Source: Metridium senile (Eukaryota; Cnidaria; Anthozoa; Actiniaria; Metridiidae). From it: a DNA stretch of 64,000 nucleotides. Made by a program: the position numbers and the translations under genes. Below the pieces are notes generated by a model. The model did not search any database. It had not been told where the DNA came from and saw only the letters and a program-made list of their open reading frames with translations. Below are positions 54,901 through 64,000 of this stretch, in pieces. The stretch lies in NCBI GenBank assembly GCA_949775045.1, contig OX459104.1, positions 15,488,476-15,552,475 of the forward strand, read 5' to 3'. Numbering within the stretch: position 1 is the stretch's first letter; each line of letters starts with the position of its first letter.

Positions 54901-57059
54901 AACTTTAGCTTCTTGAGTGCTTAGGCAACCTCCCAAGTGCATCCATAACACGATGGACGCACAACTACTTATGAACCATTTCTTTTATAACATAGACAAC
55001 AAGTTATCATAATGCAAAATAAATTGTCTATTTTGATTTGATCAAATCACATATTTTCGTAAAATTTTCGAGCTTAATCAATCAAGTGACTTGTGTCCTA
55101 GAACAAATGTCTCAAATTTGTTTAGACCAACTTCATTCAGTAAGTTCTTTAGGACATTTACATGATAAAAACTGTTTTTTGTTTACCTTTTCTCAAAATA
55201 GCGCGAAAAGTCAAAACAACGAAAAACCCGACCGTTGATTGCGCGCGCACGCTCAAAAAAGACGTTGAACTGGTTAGCACTCAATCAGAATGCGCGTTCT
55301 ATCGAAAAAAAATGTTTGGAAAAAAATTGACTTGAGCGTGCTCCATTCGCGTGCTCCATACATTTTTTGTTCATAGCTAAAATGCCAATCCGAGCGCACG
55401 TTATAACTTATCTATGTTACAATGTATAATCATACATATCTTTTTAGTAATATATACTGCATTATGTTGTTTGATTCTTTCCCAAACCTTGAGGGCTCTA
55501 TCCCGGCTTTCTTGTTTTCCTACGTCATCAAAAATCAACTTGTCCATTCAATTACTGTATATTGTAAAAGCTGGTAGTGGTACATAGTGAGTGTGAGTGA
55601 ACTTCACGGGAGAGCTCCGACTGGGAGTGATGGCTGGTTGTAAAATTTAGCAAATGATTGTTTAGCGTGGTTTGTCCACTTATTTATCATGATGTCATAC
55701 CAGAGGACATACCAAAATAAACCATTGGAAACTTGTTTTTTACAACAAAACCTAAGCTAACTTTACGAGCACATACTGTTTTCTCCGTTATTTAATTTTA
55801 ATCTTACGCACTCGCTAATTGACTTCACTTGTTGGTAAGGACTACTTTTTAACACAGATCTCTTCCAATCAGCACGCGAGAAAATCTACAGTTGTGATAT
55901 AAATATAAATTATACCGAGCCACATACGTTTGTGCAAAAAACTCCAGTTACCATAGAAACCTTTATCTACACCTTCTTCATCAGACATAAACTTAACCCA
56001 CAAATATCTCCCTGATGACAACCAATTTAGAACTACCCATGCAGGCGGAGTACCGGCTCTCGTAACGTTTGCAAGTAACACTGCACTTTCATTGATTCCA
56101 TCCCGTATCTCTAGAAAGTCTCCTGGACCCAAATGTATATATTCGATTGCAAACTGGATGTACTGATGTTCTGGTGCTACAATTACCCATGCGCATTCCA
56201 AGTTGTTAGCGTAGTCTTTGTCACTTTGAGGAAAAGTTATCTTCATTTTACTTGGGATTTTTGGAGACGATGGAGGAGAACAACCTAAAAATAATACGAG
56301 AACAAGACATAATTATTGAAATTCAGTTTGTTATATGACGTCATTATGCTTCATACAACTCACTCATTCGCTGCGCATGCGTTCACAAGTAAAATTACAT
56401 AAAGTTATCAAGAATATTCGCTAGATTTCCCAGTTCTCTTCTGCTTTAAAATATTTGTATTTTAGAATGGGCATGGCCCGTACACACTGGAAAACTATTA
56501 GATGAAAATATATATAAAACTAAAGAATTAAAATGGGAGCTCCGCGGCTATAGCTGATTTTCGCGTGACTTTCCAAGCGACCAAAAATATGAAAAATCAT
56601 CAGGTCGGTGAAAACTAATAAAGAAAAAATTCATGTGTTTTAGTAAACAAATGGAACAGGCTTTTCCGTGCTCTGTTCTGTTATAAAGCACGACGAAAGT
56701 GACGAGAGCACGAAGGAAGTGAAGGGAAAAGCATGAGCGGAAAGCGATTTCAAAATACTCTACACGCAAGACGCAACATGCACGCACGGTTATGCTATTT
56801 CTTAAGTAAAGCTTTGCATTGAAACTAGCCATTGCCCTCGTGATTCCACTAGAGTTTTGAGCATTTTATGACGTCAAGAGTGTATAAAAAAATATATATA
56901 TGTAATAAAGTAAGACTACATTCTTAAACTTTATAATATACCTTGGGTACGGTTTTTAGCATGGCTTGGTTGTCTTTTCGTTGCCAATATTTGAGAAGAT
57001 AGACACACAACCATTCCCAAAACAAGAGCAGTCTTTATAGTTTCTGTTCTGAACTCCAT
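46117..57059 (-). CDS. RTK-C: single-CUB receptor tyrosine kinase (10 exons)
   Basis: Minus-strand paralog. Exons in transcript order: 57059-56942, 56284-55928, 54091-53806, 51944-51748, 51622-51438, 49368-49231, 48621-48404, 48006-47966, 47711-47615, 46327-46117. They total 1848 nt (615 aa), intact. Order: signal peptide, one CUB (about 40-158), stalk with an internal duplication, TM (about 224-246), split kinase, acidic tail. Kinase: P-loop GKGAFG, Lys316, alpha-C Glu333, Asp439 in [11 protein letters not shown] Asp457. The activation segment is RYADQVY instead of SYVDQVY. Kinase exons match RTK-A and RTK-B lengths exactly. The region where three or four CUB exons would lie (55928-54091) holds only palindromes. 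A Penelope-like element sits in the intron after the alpha-C exon. Likely an active kinase with a reduced ectodomain; ligand unknown. Confidence 0.87.
46452..46981. mobile_element. Element with TIRs enclosing a LINE fragment
   Basis: Left GGGCTGCGCAATAATTATCA and right TGATAATTATTGCGCAGTCC are inverted. Inside, on the + strand, about 46497-46730 reads [20 protein letters not shown], then [11 protein letters not shown] and [20 protein letters not shown], resembling the C-terminal part of RTE-like LINE proteins. Three poly-C runs lie at 46817-46831, 46859-46868 and 46923-46950. A similar terminus stands alone at 29692-29715. Confidence 0.55.
47096..47403. mobile_element. Harbinger-like MITE, 308 bp, TTA duplication
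   Basis: Ends AAGGCCGATTTACACGATAC and, inverted, GTATCGTGTAAATCGGCCT, flanked by TTA (47093-47095 and 47404-47406). Lies in the RTK-C intron before the last exon. Confidence 0.8.
48122..48213. repeat. Palindromic repeat
   Basis: AAAACACTAGAACCATGAAA and ATAGTTACTAACT arms are mirrored to CATGGCTCTAGTGTTTT. Another copy is at 63829-63897. Confidence 0.65.
49818..51120 (+). pseudogene. Penelope-like RT/GIY-YIG remnant
   Basis: Frame 1 (to about 50300): palm motif YIDD, then [20 protein letters not shown] and [13 protein letters not shown]. After a MITE the frame resumes at about 50485 with [30 protein letters not shown] (zinc-binding-like pairs), then a frame change and [20 protein letters not shown], the GIY-YIG-type endonuclease, ending near 51117. 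One truncation, one insertion and at least one frameshift make it non-functional. Confidence 0.83.
50307..50482. mobile_element. MITE inserted in the Penelope-like ORF
   Basis: AAGCCTGGTTCACACTGGCG is mirrored by CGCTAGTGTGAGCCAGGTT, and the arms continue with CATAAGCATAAGCATAAGCA and ACATACGCAGACTCAG. TA flanks both ends. It disrupts the RT frame, so it arrived after or with the inactive copy. Confidence 0.78.
51228..51300 (-). ncRNA. Hammerhead-like motif at Penelope end
   Basis: Read on the + strand: CTCCGACGAAGGGCTAAAGC then TCGAAACGTC. This resembles the hammerhead layout (C-N-GANGA, stem II GGGCT/AGCTC, GAAA). Penelope-like elements are known to carry hammerhead motifs. The usual CUGAUGA is CCGACGA here, so activity is doubtful. 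The mirrored copy at 49680-49735 reads the other way. Confidence 0.35.
52208..52212 (+). repeat. Left 5-bp target duplication
   Basis: ACAAA before CAGTCCGG, repeated at 53577-53581 after CCGGACTG. Confidence 0.7.
52213..53576. mobile_element. 1.36-kb DNA transposon with 5-bp duplication
   Basis: Termini CAGTCCGGTACATAACCATT and AATGGTTATGTACCGGACTG, flanked by ACAAA. The arms are about 28 bp. Inside are an open frame on the + strand (52543-52758, cysteine-rich, [20 protein letters not shown]) and one on the - strand (53318-53010, [20 protein letters not shown]), neither resembling a transposase I recognise. Probably non-autonomous, possibly carrying captured sequence. Confidence 0.72.
53010..53318 (-). 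CDS. Hypothetical frame in the 1.36-kb transposon
   Basis: 102 codons; the segment from about residue 20 ([20 protein letters not shown]) to the end ([15 protein letters not shown]) has a protein-like, helical, basic-ended composition. It may be the last exon of an ancestral element gene. No start context, no partner exons. Function unknown. Confidence 0.3.
   Translation of the reverse strand: MIKCLFISCIPDAFSEHLLVAQSFDILPRIFKFLCGHSARCELIFERSRLTSTHIELPSLRLLGEIVATVGERAHEAASIWLRIASDSPNKVRKLKKLSLGA
53560..53775 (+). repeat. 76-bp minisatellite units in RTK-C intron
   Basis: Three diverged units with AACCTTGCCTTAC, GAAGAACTTGCCTTACCACA and GGCT, the same family as 2812-3080. They abut the right end of the 1.36-kb transposon. 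Confidence 0.55.
53806..54091 (-). CDS. RTK-C stalk and transmembrane exon
   Basis: 60 nt longer than in the paralogs. The stalk contains two copies of ITPPIDPAT followed by xSSxTSTEV, so the extra 20 residues come from an internal duplication. The TM is [20 protein letters not shown], followed by [11 protein letters not shown]. Confidence 0.85.
54178..54986. mobile_element. Nested palindromes: outer foldback element
   Basis: Outer arms AAGAAATGGTTCATAGGTAG and GTGCGTCCATCG (54178-54213) are mirrored at 54951-54986. The interior right part has a second hairpin (TGCACGCGGGAGGTTGCTAA with TTAGGCAACCTCCCAAGTGCA). The 600-bp palindrome is inserted within it. All of this lies in the RTK-C intron where the other paralogs have CUB exons. 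Confidence 0.72.
54218..54823. mobile_element. 606-bp near-perfect palindrome
   Basis: Two arms of about 300 bp meet at about 54526 with almost no spacer (TTTTCTATTGAAGAAATAGAAAA). Recurrent words: TATAGAGCAC, GAAGCACGACGCGTAGCGGA, AATCGCGCGCTCTGATTGGC. No coding. A half copy is at 61640-61835. Such a structure can extrude a cruciform and may be recombinogenic or assembled incorrectly. Confidence 0.88.
55928..56284 (-). CDS. RTK-C CUB domain exon
   Basis: [10 protein letters not shown] start, [42 protein letters not shown]. Equivalent to RTK-A CUB2 and RTK-B CUB1, 357 nt, phase 1-1. Confidence 0.86.
56942..57059 (-). CDS. RTK-C exon 1, signal peptide
   Basis: [20 protein letters not shown] then [12 protein letters not shown]; 118 nt, phase 1 end. 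The ATG at 57059 is preceded by AGTAAA, as in RTK-B. Confidence 0.84.
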
Positions 57060-60000
57060 TTTACTATTGAGAAATGTTAATTGAAATAAAATAAATATAA
57101 TCTTTTGGGCATATAGTTTGATAGAATTACGAGAAGACCAGTTGTCATTTTTTGTAATTTGTATATTTCGGTCTTTATCCAAAGACCATAATAAGCTTAA
57201 GGACGTTGCAGGGATTTCTGCGCTCCTTTCTACGCACGACAAGGAAAGCTTGGATGATTATTTTCAATCGTGTTCACATTCGACGATATATCTTACATGC
57301 TCGACGATCTATCTCGGCTCTGACAAGGTCCTTTATTTCTGTGATTGATCCCTAAAGAAAACAAAGCTAAGGACCGGAAGTTCAAATATAACGGTTGATA
57401 GCCAACGAAAATAGTATTTTAGAACATTTTTAATATAAACTACGTGAATATACGGGGTAAGCAAAGTTAAACATCGAGAACTGTTATCGAAGCTAGATTT
57501 ATCAGAATTCTTCCCTTGATCGGTTAACGACTGTTATTGGGATCGCTATATTCTTAACAAATTTATTTCGAATCATTCATGTCTATGAACAAATTTAACA
57601 TTTTCTACCAGTGGAAATGTGTAATTGTACATATTGCATTTATAGTAAAACATGAAATAATTAAACATATAATTTGATTTCGTTCTGTTTTCAATAACGT
57701 CTGCGATGACGAATACTCCCACTGAAGTTCTATTATTAACGTTCTATTTTATTGAAAACATTTATACTGCGCATGTGCCAAAATCACCGATTCTGTAACT
57801 TCAGGTTTGGAGTAGTCCAGAAAAAAATATAGATCGTCGAGTATGCGCAGTAGGATAAAACAGCGATTTGGAAAGACAAATATAATTTTATAGAAAACAA
57901 AAACAAAATGGAGAGCAATTTTTGCAGCACATTGTCTCAAAATATAATGTGATCCTATATATATTAATTAGCTCATAAAGATTTACATAAGCTTCAGTGT
58001 TACAACATGAAGAAAAATACTTCATCATGAAACTTCTATGATGTTTCTGTTTAACAATGCGAATTTTAAAGGAAAAAAAACATGGAAAATATACTAGTTG
58101 TTTTTAACACCCAATGGGCATTCTAAATCCTTTTTGCACATAGGTTTGTTTGATTAAAAGAAGATTAGAGAGGAGTGAGCAAAGAAGATAAAAACAAAAA
58201 TTACGTTCATATTATTGCTTGTAAAGGAAGAAGCCTGGTGATTTTTAATTATTTGAGAGTATACGAGTTATTTCAAACACCTAATGGGCTATCTACAACT
58301 GACGTTTAATTTGCGGGCGCCAAATTCGCGTTAGATACAAGACAAAACCCTGAGAAAAATCAAGATTACTTTTGAGCTTCAAATTGAAAAAAAATACGTT
58401 ACTTCAACTAGAACTCAACAGGCTGATTACTATGTATTAAAAGGAAAAAAGGAAATTCTATATATAAAAAAAAACTATTTTTATCGTATTAGATTTACTA
58501 AAAAGTCATCACGGCAAATCTTCAAATGGAAACAAAACAAAAAGGTCGACCTGAAAGTTCTTTTGAAATGGAATTAAAAGCCTCAAGAATCAGTTCTACC
58601 AACACAAGATCGATTTGAAAAGACGATGATGTAAAAACAAGGTATTTTACGACTTAGAAGTAAAAACTACTAAAAAAAGATCGTGTATTAAGCATAAAAT
58701 AGTCAAGTATGCTAAATAAACAAAACGTATTCAACCAATTTTGAATTAGGTTTGTATTTTAATTCATCGTTAATGTTTACCGGTAATGAAGTTGTGAAAA
58801 GTGCATAAGTAAATCCTTTTATCATTAAACCAAAGGCCACGAAAAGTGTCATTTATACACAACGGTTGTAAACATGTACGGTTTTATCTTCAAAAAGTAA
58901 ATCAAATGGAGACAAACCTTTTCTTTTTCCTTTATATGATAAAACAGAGAACGGATTTTTCCTTACTACGATTCAGATAAAATTCGCAGTAACATGGAAA
59001 CGAGTCCTAATTATAAATCCAAGTTGGCGAAACAAAGATAGTGCAGGAGCGTGGAATAAATTTAGAGCAATGTCTTCCGATAAAAATGCCTAAAAAGATC
59101 AAAATCGGCTATGAAGAGTTGCATTGCTCAGCAGCTGAATGTAATCACAGAATTCGAAGTGACAAGCGGCCGCGCGGATTTGTTGCTTAATGAATTCTCG
59201 AAGTATCAAGAATTACGAACGAAATGACAAGCTGCCATGAAAAATAGACAACAAGAAATTATGTTGTTGTGAATATTTTGTTTTTTTTCTGGCTTCAAAA
59301 AAAGCTTATCAGGGTATAAAAGACAGCCCCAAAAAGGTTTTTGTGCCCTCTGTTTTAAAATGGAAACCCAAGATGTGCGACAAACGAAGTAAATGAGTAG
59401 CAGCAAAAAAAACAGCAAATAGAGACAACAGCACGAGAGGCATTATCAAGTCAACTCCAGTTTATCAGTTGATTATCCCTCGAGTAATTGTAAAAGCGAG
59501 CCTTTTGGTCCATTGAACCCCTAAGATTATATGAAACGACAACAACAGCAGGAGCTTGAGCAACTCAGTAGAGAACTTGCAATTGCAAGAGCTAAAGAAA
59601 GAGAGGTGAAGTTTGATTTTTGACAAGGACATAAATTTGTATACTGGCATGTCGGACTCTTGAATACTTTTAAAACTTGCAATTGCATAGAGTCTGATGC
59701 ATCTAATCTCACTTACTATATTAGGGATAGGATAGAACCTAGTTCTTTTGAGGACATATTAATTTTCTTACCTTTATGAAATGTTTAGAAAATGTTCTGG
59801 CAGCAATGTAGGAGCTAGTACAGCTGTTTATCTTGAAACCTATTTAGATGAGTTTTTACTTGTACTTTTCCGACTATGCCTTGGTCGTTTTGAGCGACAC
59901 TTGGTACACTTATTCAACATTTCAGTGGCAGCTGTATCAGAGATAATAATTACATGAATAAAACTTTTTATATATATTTTTTGTTTGGGGGACCTCCTAC

Positions 60001-60234
60001 TTGGGCATCAAGAGAAAACATACTATACTACTAACTTATATGACAAATTGGCTAGTTTATTTTTATTTGCCAGGTGATATATTTACTACTTACTAGTAGA
60101 CAGTAGTGTTAAGTATTCCACAGTTTCTTTGTTTTTATATTCTTAATATTAAAAAAGTAGAATAAATAGAATATATAAAAAAATATTGATATTAATCGCG
60201 CCCTGATTGGTCAAAACACCGTTTTAAATGAGAG

Positions 60235-60242
60235 TATATAAA
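60235..60242 (+). promoter_or_regulatory. TATA-like box before a small ORF
   Basis: TATATAAA lies 75 bp upstream of ATG 60310, with ATTGG (inverted CCAAT) at about 60206. Could equally be AT-rich chance sequence within a MITE-like end. Confidence 0.3.
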
Positions 60243-60309
60243 ATGCTCACGTCATTCCTTTTGTTCAGTTATTTTTTTACTCTTGTTCACGAACAAGTTT
60301 ACACAAAAT

Positions 60310-60525
60310 ATGAAAGTTGAGTTGCCGACATACGAGATCGAATGGGATACCATAACAAAGTTATATTACCACTTAATCATATTATATCCATTTTGCAATC
60401 TTTTGGATAAACACAATCTGGTGTATTTTGTTGCAAAGTCAAACATCAGTGAAACACAGAACATTTCATTAGTGTTGAAGCGATTCACACAATTCACACA
60501 AAAGCTAGCTAAAAGATACCAATGA
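60310..60525 (+). CDS. Small ORF of 71 aa, uncertain
   Basis: Begins MKVELPTYEIEWDTITKLYY and ends TQFTQKLAKRYQ, with normal amino-acid diversity for such an AT-rich region. No signal peptide, TM segment or known motif. A TATA-like box is in a plausible position. No splice partner seen. It may be a fragment of a transposon gene. Confidence 0.3.
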   Translation: MKVELPTYEIEWDTITKLYYHLIILYPFCNLLDKHNLVYFVAKSNISETQNISLVLKRFTQFTQKLAKRYQ

Positions 60526-60713
60526 AGTCACAGAATAAGTCTTATACAATAATATTTATTAGTGCGCGCAGGATTTCATAAAACTTAAAACAGATTACGC
60601 AGGCAAATTGAAAGCCCATGGCAAGATCCAAAAAAATATTTTTTCTTTTTTTTCTTTTCATTTTGAGTTTATAATTAATATTGTCTCGAAAGTTGAGATC
60701 AATGTATAGTTTT

Positions 60714-61078
60714 CGGTCCGTGTACCTTCCGGCCATTCAATTTTGTTAAAAATTAAAAATTTTAAAATCGACGAAAAAATGTGTTTTTCTGTTTTTTAAA
60801 ATATAAGTTTATCACTTTGTTGTTTGGATTTACGTGTGTTCTACGTCTTTGGAAATTACGAATAATTCAAATATGTTAATTAATTAATTAATTGATCATA
60901 TGTTTGCTTGAAACTAAAAAACAGAGTCTCATGGCGTAGTTAACGTTATCAATAACAAATCAACGAATTTTGCCTTTTCAAATGCAACTCATTCAATTTT
61001 TGAATTATTGTACAAAGGAAAATCGAAAGTTAAAAAATTGGCAAACATTAACTGAATGGCCGGAAGGTACACGGACCG
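60714..61078. mobile_element. 365-bp element with 26-bp terminal inverted repeats
   Basis: CGGTCCGTGTACCTTCCGGC (continuing CATTCA) is perfectly mirrored at 61053-61078. The interior is AT-rich without coding. No clear target duplication. Confidence 0.7.
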
Positions 61079-61639
61079 TTTTCAATTACATTTACTAGTA
61101 AATTGTCTAAAAAGTCTTGCTAAATGCTATTGCTAATTTGCTACTCATGTTTTTATCATGTATAGTAGTCATCACATTCGCTCGTTTGTTTCATTTAAAT
61201 CAAAACCCGAGTGCAAAAAATATGCTTTGCTAAATCCTGTGGCTGACTTGAAACAGAGAAAAAACGTTCACCCAATCTTCCGATTGAAGTGTCCATGAAC
61301 TTAGCAAACTTATCAGTATACTATTGGCGTCTTTTTCCACTTTTTGTCGGTGAAGTAATGTCGGTTAATTGCTGAAGCACGTCCTTCAAAAAGACACTCT
61401 AAACGATTCCACATAAGTAGAAAGTCCTGCTATTTGTTTTAGACAACTTTTTCTTTCCAAAAGTTCTTCAAAAATAACCCGGCAAAGCGTTTATATAAGT
61501 AAATTTCCTCGTGCCTTGACTTGAACTTCAAATTTGAACATTGCCTGACTTGATCAATTTTTCAATTTACCAGGACAAGATAGATGTGATGATTTTCTTA
61601 GAAACAACAGTCTTAGCTGCATTGACAGTTAATCTATCA

Positions 61640-61835
61640 TTTTCCAATTGAAGAAATAGAAAACAATTCCCAAGTGCTCTTTATCTCGACAGAGCACTGC
61701 TGCCGAGTTTTCTATTTCTTTTATAAAATATTCAGAAGATAAAATCAAACGAATCGACGCTCCGTGCACTGTTGAGTTATAGAGAACGCTTCTCAGCCAA
61801 TCAGAGCGCGCGATTTAAATCAAATATTTTATAAT
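61640..61835. repeat. Half copy of the 606-bp palindrome
   Basis: GAAGAAATAGAAAAC, AATTCCCAAGTGCTCT, ACGCTCCGTGCACTGTTGAG and AATCAGAGCGCGCGATTTAA match the right arm at 54640-54823. Confidence 0.8.
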
Positions 61836-62179
61836 GAGCGTGATTGCTATTTTTGAACATAAAAACAGTTCTCCGCTACGCGTCGTGGTTTCTCTACGCT
61901 TCTCTCGTGTTCTGCCAACATCCCGCGTGTTTAGATCAGAGTATATACATCAGACTACCATGAAGACTACCATGAAGCGCGAGCAAACTAAAGTGGGCGA
62001 GACTAACTGCTAGACTTGTCACTAAATATACATGGACATTTATAAACCGATGATAATTTGTTCATATAATAATATATCACTCTGAAAATACTACTAAAAG
62101 ATTTTTTTAACGACATTCCCGCACAACGAAATTTACAATTTACAGGAATTTACCGTAACAAGTCTTCCGCAAAACGTTT

Positions 62180-62559
62180 TACTATCAAAACAGGTAGAGT
62201 TTCAATTGGATCTCTGAAATTTTGATCCCGAGAAAGCGAATTTTTGATCATGTGATGGGTTAAAAACTATCACGTGAGCAGTCAGCAAACACGCGAAAGG
62301 ACGCTATTATGAAAAAGGGAAACCAGTTTGCCATGAAATTAGAGGGCAAATCATTGATTGTATTTTAGAGAATGGTGGTAATCGTATTTCAAGATACTAA
62401 CATAACAACCAACACAGAAAACAGCTCGGGAAGCTACCCTCGTGTGTTCCCTCGTGTACGTCATGTGATAACTTTTAACCCATCACGTGATCAAAAATTC
62501 GCTCCCGCGGGCTCGAAATTTTAACGGTCCAATTGAAGCTCTACCTGTTTTGATAGTAC
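62180..62559. mobile_element. 380-bp palindromic MITE
   Basis: TACTATCAAAACAGGTAGAG and TTTTTGATCATGTGATGGGT arms are mirrored as ACCCATCACGTGATCAAAAA and CTCTACCTGTTTTGATAGTA. Confidence 0.8.
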
Positions 62560-63298
62560 TTACGTCCTGATAAAAACAAGCAGTTTGTAATCTGATAAAG
62601 ACTCTAAGTACTATATACAGAATGCGAACGTAAGTCCAACGTTAGCCGATTTAATATTTTACTAAAATTGTGATCAGAATAAAAGTAAATCTGGCCGAGA
62701 AAATTTAAGTTGAAACTTATAAAATCTGGACGAACCTCGGGCTGTATGAGATTTACAGATCGTCAAATTTTGTTTCGTTAATTTTTCATGATTTTTTGAA
62801 GGTAGATTTCACATGTCTGGGTTTCTTTTATTCATACCAAAAAGCAGTAGAAACGTACACAAACTTTTGAGTATAGAAAATTGCACAATCTTGAGTACAA
62901 TTTGTAATTAATAAGTACGAGTGATGCTTTAAAAGTTATCAAAATAGGACGAGCCTTTAGGGGAGTCCAATTTGACAACTTTCAAAACATCATGAGTATC
63001 TATCAATTATATATTGTACGAAAAGATTGTGCGATTTTTTATGTATAATATTCTGAAAAACTAATTTATACTCTGCAGTGTACAATTTACGATTTAATCA
63101 TAACTATTACAATTTCCTCGAATCTGCATGATTGGTTGACAGACTGCTGTCACTGAATTAATACAAATCACTATAGCAAAGAAAATTATTCTAAAAAAAT
63201 GAGTTTTTTTCAAAAATGGAGGATTTTTTCAACTATTTTTGCTGTCATTTTTATTAGAAACCCCACACATTTTTCTCTGAAATTGTAATAGTTATGAT

Positions 63299-63416
63299 TA
63301 ATTGGTAATCGAACTTTGTGTCGTCCAATTCTGTCTGTAATCATACTCGTAAATATGTAATCAGTGGTATGCATATGATTACAGACCGAATTGGACTCCA
63401 CTCAATCCAATTACCA
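63299..63416. repeat. Palindromic repeat
   Basis: TAATTGGTAATCGA and CCAATTCTGTCTGTAATCAT arms are mirrored as ATGATTACAGACCGAATTGG and CAATTACCAT. A related half is near 30702-30765, and both are preceded by TTTTTATTAGAAACC. Confidence 0.6.
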
Positions 63417-63828
63417 TTATTACTCCTCTCGTCCAATCAGAATCGAGTAATTTTGTACAGTGTATTATAAAAGATATGATTCCAGTTGACGATGCCCCAA
63501 CAGAATATTCTAAACTTCTATCAATAAAAATAAATCTCAGAATTGAAAAAGAAGAAGATAGGCAATACTATAGTAAAAGTATATTTTGATTTACAGTGAA
63601 ACATCCAAACCATGAACATGTACAAATAATGAATATTTTTGAGCGTATAGAAATAATATTGAAAACAGTTGTGTCAACTACGTATAAAGCTATGATTTTA
63701 ATGAGCCGAAGCTAAATTTGGGACGAATCCTCAGGGCCACAAAAATGACAAGATACCACACTAGCTAACTAGTTCTATATTTGTAACTTTATTACCCATA
63801 TTTCTTGAGCGAACCTTATATAGAGCGA

Positions 63829-63897
63829 AAACACTAAAACCATGAAATAAAAACGAAATAGTTACTAACTAATAGTTTCTATTTAGTGACTATTTAG
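63829..63897 (+). repeat. Copy of the 48122-48213 palindrome
   Basis: GCGAAAACACTAAAACCATG, AAATAGTTACTAACTA and TTTCTATTTAGTGACT match. The right arm is cut by the G-rich repeat that follows. Confidence 0.6.
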
Positions 63898-63898
63898 T

Positions 63899-64000
63899 GA
63901 GGGTCCTGAAGGGGTAAATTGGGAATTGGGATTTGCCTTTTTTCGAGGCTGGGAATTGGGATTTGCCCATTGGGATTGGGATTTGTCCATTGGGATTGGG
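63899..64000 (+). repeat. G-rich GGGATT repeat, runs off the window
   Basis: GAGGGTCCTGAAGGGGTAAA start, then TTGGGATT words to the last base. Same family and same start as 44471-44600. Confidence 0.75.

Larger units (their letters stand above)
57060..64000. other. Upstream flank of RTK-C to window end, no gene called
   Basis: 57060-57340 contains the putative RTK-C promoter with the block shared with RTK-B. 57400-59700 is AT-rich with a few protein-like scraps (59531-59622 reads MKRQQQQELEQLSRELAIAR) but no sustained frame. The rest is a small ORF at 60310, inverted repeats and MITEs. Confidence 0.55.

Noticed and set aside
54092..55927. Hidden CUB exons in RTK-C
   Set aside because: I looked for ECxW, GD(Y/F)xxxRDG and SGxYLxVKF on the minus strand and found none; only palindromes are present.

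Overview
The window is eukaryotic: genes are split by GT-AG introns, AT-rich, and packed with MITEs, microsatellites and retroelement debris. Receptor tyrosine kinases with CUB ectodomains, CR1/L2-like and RTE-like LINE pieces, a Penelope-like element and many palindromic MITEs point to an early-branching or marine invertebrate, most likely an anthozoan cnidarian. That assignment is inference from gene content.

The core of the window is a cluster of three paralogous receptor tyrosine kinases (RTKs). RTK-A (+, 2534-25210) has a signal peptide, five CUB domains, one TM helix and a split kinase (1071 aa). RTK-B (+, 31279-41900) has four CUBs (950 aa). RTK-C (-, 57059-46117) has one CUB and a longer stalk (615 aa). 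I built exon models by hand. All three keep an open frame across every junction, and the signal-peptide exon (118 nt) and kinase exons (197, 185, 138, 218, 41, 97 nt) have identical lengths in all three genes. Many introns and the 3' flanks of A and C are still recognisably homologous, so the cluster arose by fairly recent duplication plus one inversion.

The intron of RTK-A between CUB3 and CUB4 carries a 10.8-kb mobile element (7803-18584) bounded by short terminal inverted repeats and a perfect 9-bp target duplication (GGTTTTCCA). It has two convergent spliced genes: a large transposase-like protein (+), broken by one frameshift, and an intact 251-aa protein with an acidic N-terminal region (-). 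Between them lies a 3.3-kb satellite of 99-bp units in higher-order blocks. The left end has itself been split by a foldback element. This is the best candidate for an undescribed system in the window.

Other insertions include a Penelope-like retroelement with inverted terminal arms and a 14-bp target duplication inside RTK-C (49580-51315), a 1.36-kb DNA transposon with a 5-bp duplication (52213-53576), a 600-bp near-perfect palindrome nested in another palindrome (54178-54986), Harbinger-like MITEs with TTA duplications, a tRNA-derived SINE and LINE tails. Sequence outside the RTK cluster (1-2533, 25211-31278, 41901-46116, 57060-64000) shows no convincing host gene.
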